Of a stretch of 9,906 bases of DNA, positions 1-4,993 are shown piece by piece; the stretch's first letter is position 1; the number at the start of each line of letters is the position of its first letter. Location of the stretch: assembly GCA_018970625.1 (NCBI GenBank), contig JAGWVZ010000095.1, positions 1-9,906 of the forward strand, read 5' to 3'. The position numbers and the translations under genes are program-made. Below the pieces are notes generated by a model. The model saw only the letters and a list, made by a program, of their open reading frames with translations, did not search any database and was not told the DNA's origin. This DNA comes from Myxococcales bacterium (GTDB lineage: Bacteria; Myxococcota; Bradymonadia; REDH01).

Positions 1-2
1 TC

Positions 3-224
3 GATGCCTTCCGAACAGAAGTCAGCCAGCGCTGTCGTGTCGGCCAGGATTCCGTGTACGTCTCCATCGGCTTTGCCTGCTCGGGCGGCGAAAACGTCAG
101 CAGCATGGACTCCCTCATGCTCGCGGCCGACGCCGCCCTCTACGACGCAAAGCGAAATGGACGAAATCGGGTCGTCGTCGCTCCGCTCTGTGCCGCTCTG
201 GTCGACGGTGCCGCGCCGCCCTGA
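3..224 (+). CDS. GGDEF-domain protein, C-terminal end (partial, 5' truncated by window)
   Basis: Reading in the frame that starts at base 3 gives 73 residues and a TGA stop at 222-224. No start codon is needed because the gene enters from the left edge. The translation contains the end of a GGDEF domain: VYVSIGFA (the strand after the GGDEF hairpin, usually VTVSIGVA), then LMLAADAALYDAKRNGRNRVVV, matching the family's closing helix and strand (ADxALYxAKxxGRNRV). The GG(D/E)EF active-site loop lies outside the window, so I cannot say whether it is an active diguanylate cyclase making c-di-GMP or a degenerate one. About 17 residues follow the domain, so this is the protein's C-terminus. It is convergent with the methyltransferase gene, with 50 bp between the stops and no clear terminator hairpin there. 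Domain assignment is confident; activity is unknown. Confidence 0.85.
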   Translation, partial: DAFRTEVSQRCRVGQDSVYVSIGFACSGGENVSSMDSLMLAADAALYDAKRNGRNRVVVAPLCAALVDGAAPP

Positions 225-274
225 AACACCCCCGCCTGGCGGACGCAGCACCCCGACGTCAGGCCCCACCCACG

Positions 275-1690
275 CTAGCGCGTCATCGTGCGACGCACGA
301 GCGTGAGGCCGTCACCCACTCCCAGCACCGTGCACTCAAAATCCGGTGATGCATGCAGCCATGCGTTCAGGTCCCGCAGGTGATCGGTCTGATCGTCATG
401 GACATCAGGCTGCGCCACGCGCCCCTTCCAGAGTGTATTGTCAAACACCATCCACGCGCCCGGCGCGAGCAGCGGCAGCAGCTGGTCCAGGTTCGTCCGG
501 TACTGCGTATTCAGGCCGTCAATCCACGCAAAGTCGATTTGTCCGGCCCAGTCAGGATCACCGGCCAGCGCAGGTACCCCAACAGCCGCGTCCACCAGTC
601 GCAGCTCCACCTGATGTGACACCCCGGCACGGGCCCACGCATCTCGCGCGATACGCGTGTACTCGTCGCTCACATCGAAGGCCATCAGCCGCGCATCAGG
701 CTGCATCGCATCCAGAATGGCCAGCGACGACGATCCCGTGAACACGCCAATCTCCACCAGACGCCGCGGCTTCAGAAGGCCCACGATCCAACGAAGAAAC
801 AGGCACACATCAACGGCCGAAACCTTCGTCGCGATCGGTCCAAACTGTTCAAACGTCACGCTGCGAACCCGATCGAGCTCCGGGATGGGACGATTGGCAA
901 CATGCGACAGGTAGTGCGTCACCGCCTCGTCATGCTCCTTGTACCGCAACGCGTGGGACTCTACCGCCGTGCGAACCGCCTGTCCCAACGCACCCGAAGC
1001 AGCTGCTGTCGGTGCAGCGCCAGCCGCCGTTCGTTGCTGCAGCTGCGACGGGTGTGACGAGGCAAAGGCCTCCACACGCATGCATCGTTCGTACAGCTTC
1101 GAAAGCGCAGGAAACACATTCACATCCACTCCCAGCGCCGATGCGCTCCACAGCTGCGGAATCACGCAACAGTCTGCCAGTGAAGGCGCATCGCCCACCG
1201 CAAACAGCCCGGCCTGCCGCGCCACCAGCCGATCCAGCTCTCCCAGCGCGATCGTCACATGCTCGCGCGAAAAGGCGGCACATGCCGCGTCAGCGCCCTC
1301 GGCCAGCCGATCCAGCGAAAATGCGTCGATCATCCGCCGTCGCGTGGCTCCCGGCAGCTGAAATGGCTGAATCATGGACGCCACGAACTCCGTGATCTCG
1401 CGCACGGCGGCACGTTGCCAGGGGTCCTCAGGCAACAGCCTGCGCGTCTCTGGAAAACGGTCCTCCAGAAAATCCAGAATCGCCAGCGACTGCGTCACAA
1501 CCCGCTCGTCGCAACGCAACGCTGGCACCTGTCCCCAGGGGTTCACCGCCCGATACGCCTCGCCTTCCTGTTCGCGAGCGCTCAGGTCAATCGACTCCCA
1601 GGTCCACGGAAGCCCCTTGAGCGCCAGCGCGATGCTCACGCGTTGAGAGGAAGACGAGCGCCAGAATCCATACAGAGTAATGCTTGACAT
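275..1690 (-). CDS. Zeta-class GST-like / class I O-methyltransferase fusion protein
   Basis: This is a 471-aa two-domain protein. Residues about 3-215 look like a zeta-class glutathione transferase (maleylacetoacetate isomerase type): LYGFWRSSSSQRVSIALALKG resembles the zeta SSCxxRVRIALxLKG motif with the Cys changed to Ser14; NPWGQVPAL (50-58) carries the thioredoxin-fold cis-Pro; QSLAI (67-71) is the glutathione-contact segment; and SLADCCVIPQ (170-179) matches the zeta C-terminal TLADxCLVPQ. An Ala-rich linker (about 218-240) leads to a SAM-dependent O-methyltransferase of the caffeoyl-CoA/catechol type: motif I LVEIGVFTGSSSL (311-323), FAWIDG with Asp391, and MVFDNTLWKGRV with Asp417 and Asn418. 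These three residues align with the divalent-metal ligands of that family. Single-domain members are about 210-220 aa each, so both domains look full length. The ATG at 1688-1690 has an AAGGTGG Shine-Dalgarno-like stretch 9 nt upstream. Substrate unknown; the methyltransferase looks intact, while the GST part may bind glutathione without the isomerase role. Confidence 0.9.
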   Translation of the reverse strand: MSSITLYGFWRSSSSQRVSIALALKGLPWTWESIDLSAREQEGEAYRAVNPWGQVPALRCDERVVTQSLAILDFLEDRFPETRRLLPEDPWQRAAVREITEFVASMIQPFQLPGATRRRMIDAFSLDRLAEGADAACAAFSREHVTIALGELDRLVARQAGLFAVGDAPSLADCCVIPQLWSASALGVDVNVFPALSKLYERCMRVEAFASSHPSQLQQRTAAGAAPTAAASGALGQAVRTAVESHALRYKEHDEAVTHYLSHVANRPIPELDRVRSVTFEQFGPIATKVSAVDVCLFLRWIVGLLKPRRLVEIGVFTGSSSLAILDAMQPDARLMAFDVSDEYTRIARDAWARAGVSHQVELRLVDAAVGVPALAGDPDWAGQIDFAWIDGLNTQYRTNLDQLLPLLAPGAWMVFDNTLWKGRVAQPDVHDDQTDHLRDLNAWLHASPDFECTVLGVGDGLTLVRRTMTR

Positions 1691-1825
1691 AAGGGTGGGC
1701 CACCTTGAATCAACGGCGTGTGGTTATTTGGTTGCGTGGTTGGCGTCTGCACACATTGCAAGCCGCTCTGCCAGCTATTTTGTATCCTGTTGTCCCTGCC
1801 ACCTTCACATCACCCTGTGAGAGAC
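1691..1825. promoter_or_regulatory. Divergent intergenic region between the O-methyltransferase and sulfotransferase genes
   Basis: This 135-bp spacer separates two genes reading outward, so it should hold promoters for both. It is more T-rich than the flanking genes, notably around 1774-1785. No -35/-10 pair with normal spacing stands out: TTGCAA at 1756-1761 and TATTTT at 1776-1781 are only 14 bp apart. It contains three direct copies of TGGTT spaced exactly 8 bp (see separate entry). The role is inferred from gene orientation. Confidence 0.4.
1721..1741. repeat. Three direct TGGTT repeats with an 8-bp period
   Basis: TGGTT occurs at 1721-1725, 1729-1733 and 1737-1741, each copy followed by three variable bases. 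The array sits in the spacer between the divergent methyltransferase and sulfotransferase genes, about 30 bp upstream of the methyltransferase start codon. It could be a repeated contact site for a regulator, or simple low-complexity drift; five-base units are short, so chance is possible. Confidence 0.35.
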
Positions 1826-3373
1826 ATGACCTCTGATGCCGCCGAACGGCTCCGCGAAGCCAACCGTCAGCGCGAAACCCTGCGCCGTGAGTGGGACGCC
1901 ACGCGAAACCGTGGGGTGCTCGACCTGCTGGTGCTCACCGCACCCCGACTCCTGAACGCCGAGCGCGTCGGCGTCTTCGTCAAGGACACGAACGCTGACC
2001 AGCTCTGGCTGGAAGCCGGCACACACGTCACCGAACGACAGATCGTGGTTGCCGCGGGCGCTTCCATGGTCGGCGACGCCCTCCGCACAGGCCGCCCTGT
2101 GGTCCGCTATCAGCTCGGTGGAGACACCGGAGCATTAGGGCAGGTGGCCTATCAGGTGCACGACGCGCTCACCGTGCCCGTCTGGGATGCGTCCGGAACG
2201 GCAGCCATCGGCGCACTGCAGGTCCTCAATCGACGCAATCGCCAACCCTGGGAGCAGTCCGACATCGAGCTGCTTCAGGAGCTCGCCTGGGTGGCCGCCC
2301 CGACGCTTCAGCAAATCTATTCCAGACAGGCGCTCCTCCACGACGCCGTGGCCCTCGACGAGCAGATCCGTGTGCTCGACCGTACCGAGAGTGCCATTCG
2401 CGGCGGCCGCATGTTGCGTACCTTCGAACCGGCCGAGCCCGTACCCGAAGGTGGCTTTCTGCATCACCGCTACCATTCGCGCATGTATCCACCCTTCATC
2501 GACGCCGAAGCCACCCGCTGGCTCACCGACAGCTGGGACACCGACGCCAACGATGTCTTCATTTGCACGCACCAGAAGGTCGGCACTCACCTCGCCAAAA
2601 AATTTCTCGTCGAGCTCGTTCGGCAGGGCGGCGGTCTGGCCGACCCCAACCCCTACACCACCGGTGACATTGGGCACGATACGGTCCCCTGGCCCGAGGT
2701 CATGTTCTCGCAGCATGGCCATGGACGGTGGGCCGAGCATCTGGCGCGCACGCAGGGCGTTCCCCGCATCTGGTACACCCATTGCCACTACCATGACTTT
2801 CCCGCCCAACGTTTGCACCCCCGCAGTCGCTTCCTCGTCGTGGTGCGTGACCCGCGAGCGGTCGCCGTCTCCCAGTATTTCTTCTGGAAGCGTCACCCGC
2901 TCCTGAAGGTGCCCGCCGACCTCGACCTCGACCAGTTCGTGACCCGTTTCGTCGACGGCGACCTGTACTTCGGCGATTACCACGAACACGTGCTCAGCTG
3001 GATTCAACGCTCCGATGAGCGCATCAGCCCGCAAAACATTCTCTTCGTGCGCTACGAAGACCTGGTCGAACGAAAGCAGGAAATGCTCCCCGAGCTCTGC
3101 GAATTCCTGTTTCCGGGCAGAACCCTCTCGCCGGACATCCAGCAGGCGATCGTCGCCGCTACCGACTTCGAGGCCATGAAGTCAGAGCTCACCGAAAACC
3201 CACAGTCCTTTCACCTTGACCCGAAGGTCTATTTTCGGGCCGGCCGAACCGACGACTGGCGTCAACACCTCTCTGACCTCGCCATAGAGTCCATCGACGC
3301 CAAAACGCGCACTGTCTGGGGAGCCGATCTGGAATGCCCTCCCTGGCATGGCGCCCGCGTCGCCGGTCGCTGA
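1826..3373 (+). CDS. GAF domain-sulfotransferase fusion protein
   Basis: A 515-aa protein is read from the ATG at 1826, which is preceded by GTGAGAG. The frame stays open to an ATG at 1718, but those 36 extra residues are Cys-rich, unlike either domain, and lie in the divergent promoter spacer. Residues about 25-168 form a GAF domain, ending in LTVPVWD..GTAAIGALQVLNR and WEQSDIELLQELA, typical of GAF ligand sensors. Residues about 240-500 form a PAPS-dependent sulfotransferase: THQKVGTHLAKKF (248-260) is the 5'-phosphosulfate loop (usual form TYPKSGTTW, Lys251 kept); YTHCH (317-321) supplies a likely catalytic His; VVRDPRAVAVSQYFFW (339-354) is the 3'-phosphate-binding segment with Arg341 and Ser349; RYEDLVE (409-415) is a family motif; FRAGRTDDW (470-478) matches the family's RKGxxGDW with Gly changed to Asp. 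It should transfer sulfate from PAPS to a hydroxyl or amine of an unknown acceptor, with the GAF domain possibly sensing a small molecule. No transmembrane segment is seen, so it is probably cytosolic. Confidence 0.9.
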   Translation: MTSDAAERLREANRQRETLRREWDATRNRGVLDLLVLTAPRLLNAERVGVFVKDTNADQLWLEAGTHVTERQIVVAAGASMVGDALRTGRPVVRYQLGGDTGALGQVAYQVHDALTVPVWDASGTAAIGALQVLNRRNRQPWEQSDIELLQELAWVAAPTLQQIYSRQALLHDAVALDEQIRVLDRTESAIRGGRMLRTFEPAEPVPEGGFLHHRYHSRMYPPFIDAEATRWLTDSWDTDANDVFICTHQKVGTHLAKKFLVELVRQGGGLADPNPYTTGDIGHDTVPWPEVMFSQHGHGRWAEHLARTQGVPRIWYTHCHYHDFPAQRLHPRSRFLVVVRDPRAVAVSQYFFWKRHPLLKVPADLDLDQFVTRFVDGDLYFGDYHEHVLSWIQRSDERISPQNILFVRYEDLVERKQEMLPELCEFLFPGRTLSPDIQQAIVAATDFEAMKSELTENPQSFHLDPKVYFRAGRTDDWRQHLSDLAIESIDAKTRTVWGADLECPPWHGARVAGR

Positions 3374-3387
3374 CCGCTCGCCGTGGT

Positions 3388-3406
3388 CCCTGCAAACGGC
3401 GCAGGG
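3388..3406 (+). terminator. Hairpin between convergent genes, possible terminator of the GAF-sulfotransferase gene
   Basis: CCCTGC (3388-3393) can pair with GCAGGG (3401-3406) around a 7-nt loop, 15 bp after the sulfotransferase stop. A competing stem, CGCCGT (3379-3384) with ACGGCG (3396-3401), overlaps it, so the two are alternatives. No T-run follows, so it is not a classical intrinsic terminator, only a plausible GC-rich stem in the right place. Confidence 0.3.
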
Positions 3407-3435
3407 CGCGCTCACCACCCCCGTCGATGGTCTTC

Positions 3436-4602
3436 TCAGAGCACCTGCTCTGCTCGGGCCGGATCGGCGGCTCGCTCGTACAGCCAGTCCCAGAAACCGG
3501 CGCGCAGCTGCAGCGCTTTCAACATGCCTCGACGAAGGCCGTCACGGCCTTCCACCGTCGTGGCAAAGTCGGCCGCAATCGCCTGCAGGGTCGCCTGATG
3601 GTGATCATCGACCGCGGTGTGCAACGGAAAGAACACCGTGTCTCGTGGTGACATGTCTCCCAGACGCTCAATGGCCTGAACGAAAGGGCCATAAATGGTC
3701 CGCACAATGTTCTCGGTTCCCAGACCCAGGGCTCCCACAGCCTCGGCTGGCGTACCCTGTGCCAGCACCTGCAGAAACATCTCACGCCAGCACACGACAG
3801 CGTCGCTCTCCGACGCCTCACCACGGCGCACCCCCATCGCGTCCGAAAAACGCTTGAACAGTACCGGGTGCGGAATGCCCACGATCCATTCGCGCTCCAC
3901 GCCCAACTCGGCGAGCTCCTGAAGCTCCTCTTCCTCGTATATCCCCGACTCTTCCGTCAGGTTCTCCAGCAGCCCACGGCGATGACCCGGCTCCTCAAGC
4001 CGCGAGATCACGGTCGTCAGATACCGCGGAAAATGACACGAGTACGCATAGTAGTGACGCGCAAAATCACGCAACGCCCAGCGCGTGTCCGGAAAACTCC
4101 CCTCGCCCAGCGCAGCCAGATACCGATGCCGTACCGCCCTGTGCCGCAGCGACTCCTGTGCCAGCGCCGAGACATAATCAGCCGCCGTACCCTGCAAACT
4201 TGTGGCGGCAGCAAGCCGGCGCTGCCGCAGCGCCGCAATGGCATCCAGCAGCACGTGCAGGTCTTCCGGGCTCGATGCGAATGCGTTCATCAGCGCCTGA
4301 CGCTCAATCCGACGCAAACGACAAGCCTCTACACTCACGACGTCGTTTCGGCGCGCGTCATTGTGAAAGAACGCCATCTCCCCCACCAGCTCACCAGCGC
4401 CAACCTGCAGCGGAACAGTGCCCTGAATCAGCACCTGAAGCACGCCTTCTTCAATCAGGTACAGGTGCGTCTCGTGGCGACCCTGCTCGATGACACGAAC
4501 CCCTGCCTCATGGTGCTCAACAGTACCTGTTCCCAGAAGTTGCTCGCGGCAGCGCGCAGGAAGGGTCATGATCCACGAGGATGCCGAAGTAGCGTGAGAC
4601 AT
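3436..4602 (-). CDS. Cyclic-nucleotide-binding-like domain fused to heme-oxygenase-like diiron oxidase (iron-containing redox enzyme family)
   Basis: A 388-aa protein. Residues about 12-125 match a cNMP-binding (CRP-type) beta-roll: LYLIEEGVLQVLI, then the phosphate-binding cassette GELVGEMAFFHNDARRNDVVSV (70-91). Glu75 and Arg85 of the cassette are present, but the usual R-S/T-A is R-N-D, so cyclic-nucleotide binding is doubtful. Residues about 150-375 resemble the TenA/PqqC/CADD-like all-helical fold of heme-oxygenase-like diiron oxidases: ARHYYAYSCHFPRYL (181-195), ENLTEESG (213-220), Glu298 in a later helix, and FFPLHTAVDDHH (324-335) with the H-x3-D-x2-H set His328, Asp332, His335. By spacing, His190, Glu298, His328, Asp332 and His335 are candidate iron ligands; the first ligand, usually Glu, seems to be His183. 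Family members use O2 for oxidations such as decarboxylation or N-oxygenation; the substrate here is unknown. The ATG at 4600-4602 has AAGAG 8 nt upstream. There is no DNA-binding HTH domain, so it is not a CRP regulator. Confidence 0.85.
   Translation of the reverse strand: MSHATSASSWIMTLPARCREQLLGTGTVEHHEAGVRVIEQGRHETHLYLIEEGVLQVLIQGTVPLQVGAGELVGEMAFFHNDARRNDVVSVEACRLRRIERQALMNAFASSPEDLHVLLDAIAALRQRRLAAATSLQGTAADYVSALAQESLRHRAVRHRYLAALGEGSFPDTRWALRDFARHYYAYSCHFPRYLTTVISRLEEPGHRRGLLENLTEESGIYEEEELQELAELGVEREWIVGIPHPVLFKRFSDAMGVRRGEASESDAVVCWREMFLQVLAQGTPAEAVGALGLGTENIVRTIYGPFVQAIERLGDMSPRDTVFFPLHTAVDDHHQATLQAIAADFATTVEGRDGLRRGMLKALQLRAGFWDWLYERAADPARAEQVL
3437..3452 (-). terminator. Short-loop inverted repeat at the 3' end of the cNMP/diiron oxidase gene
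   Basis: CAGAGCA (3437-3443) and TGCTCTG (3446-3452) are perfect complements separated by 2 bp, overlapping the last codons and stop of the minus-strand gene. A two-base loop would open the top pair, leaving about six pairs. No T-run follows on the minus strand, so terminator function is weakly supported. Confidence 0.2.
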
Positions 4603-4858
4603 GAGCGATGCTCTTGAGACGAGTCGGAGAGATCAAAGGCCGTTCAATGCGAACCGGAGTGGGTGTGCCACGCGATGCGGGCATTTTCAATCGGTCCTTT
4701 ATGGCGAACCACTACCGGTTACGGCCAGCATGGGGGCTGCCCTCGCCGGATCCTCTGATACCGTGTGGGAAGCGGTCTATCGGCGCGCGGACGCTCAACT
4801 CTACGTCGCCAAACAAACCGGACGCGATCGGGTTTGCCTCGATACCTCGCTCCACTAA
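4601..4858 (+). pseudogene. GGDEF-domain remnant (C-terminal fragment)
   Basis: This 85-codon frame runs from ATG 4601 to TAA 4856-4858. Residues about 28-80 read as the end of a GGDEF domain: PLPVTASMGAALAGS corresponds to the VTxSIGxA strand, and YRRADAQLYVAKQTGRDRV corresponds to the ADxALYxAKxxGRNRV closing helix. A full GGDEF domain is about 160 residues; the metal- and GTP-binding part with the GGDEF loop is missing, and nothing like it appears in the other frames just upstream. The first 27 residues do not resemble the family. The start codon overlaps head-to-head with the start of the minus-strand diiron oxidase gene, so the upstream part appears to have been replaced by that gene. 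The product could not be a cyclase. It is most likely a decayed relic, and its DNA now also serves as the upstream region of the oxidase gene. It is not a copy of the GGDEF tail at the left edge, since the residues differ substantially. Confidence 0.7.
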
Positions 4859-4913
4859 CCCACCCAGTCACGACAATCAGGCGCAACCAGAAGGCCATCG
4901 CCTGAGCGCTCGG

Positions 4914-4953
4914 AAAAGCTGTGCCCGGTAAAAGCTGCGCCCGGTAAAAGCTG
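4914..4953. repeat. 16-bp tandem direct repeat, 2.5 copies
   Basis: AAAAGCTGTGCCCGGT (4914-4929) is followed directly by AAAAGCTGCGCCCGGT (4930-4945), one mismatch apart, and then by the half unit AAAAGCTG (4946-4953). It lies downstream of the lipoprotein gene. Read on the minus strand, each unit ends in CAGCTTTT, so the repeat reiterates the 3' arm and T-run of the terminator-like hairpin. Confidence 0.85.
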
Positions 4954-4961
4954 AACCAGCT
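4946..4961 (-). terminator. Candidate terminator of the large lipoprotein gene
   Basis: On the minus strand, AGCTG-GTT-CAGCT followed by TTTT forms a 5-bp stem with a 3-nt loop and a short T-run, about 32 bp past the lipoprotein stop. The stem is short for an intrinsic terminator, but position and strand fit. Two further CAGCTTTT copies follow within the tandem repeat. Confidence 0.4.
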
Positions 4962-4993
4962 TCAGTCACGGCATCCGGATCGGCGTGCAGTCA

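Larger units (their letters stand above)
4859..4993. other. Intergenic spacer with tandem repeat and hairpin
   Basis: The 135 bp between the GGDEF remnant and the lipoprotein stop codon contain no credible coding frame. Besides the 16-bp tandem repeat and the AGCTG/CAGCT hairpin listed separately, there is an 8-bp palindrome GAGCGCTC at 4904-4911 just before the repeat. Confidence 0.6.

Noticed and set aside
1718..1825. N-terminal extension of the sulfotransferase frame to an earlier ATG
   Set aside because: The 36 residues are Cys-rich without a proper signal peptide and occupy the divergent promoter spacer. The ATG at 1826 with GTGAGAG upstream is a better start.
2135..3034. 299-codon minus-strand frame opposite the sulfotransferase
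   Set aside because: It is antisense to a domain with clear PAPS-binding motifs and has no family resemblance of its own.
3379..3406. H-type RNA pseudoknot from the interleaved stems CGCCGT/ACGGCG and CCCTG/CAGGG
   Set aside because: The loop that must span the first stem has zero length, which is sterically impossible. The stems are alternatives.
3436..4602. CRP/FNR-family transcription regulator
   Set aside because: After the cNMP-like domain there is no helix-turn-helix. The C-terminal part carries the H-x3-D-x2-H set of an all-helical oxidase fold.
3868..4617. 249-codon plus-strand frame opposite the diiron oxidase gene
   Set aside because: It is antisense to the cNMP/oxidase protein, with no domain signature and atypical composition.
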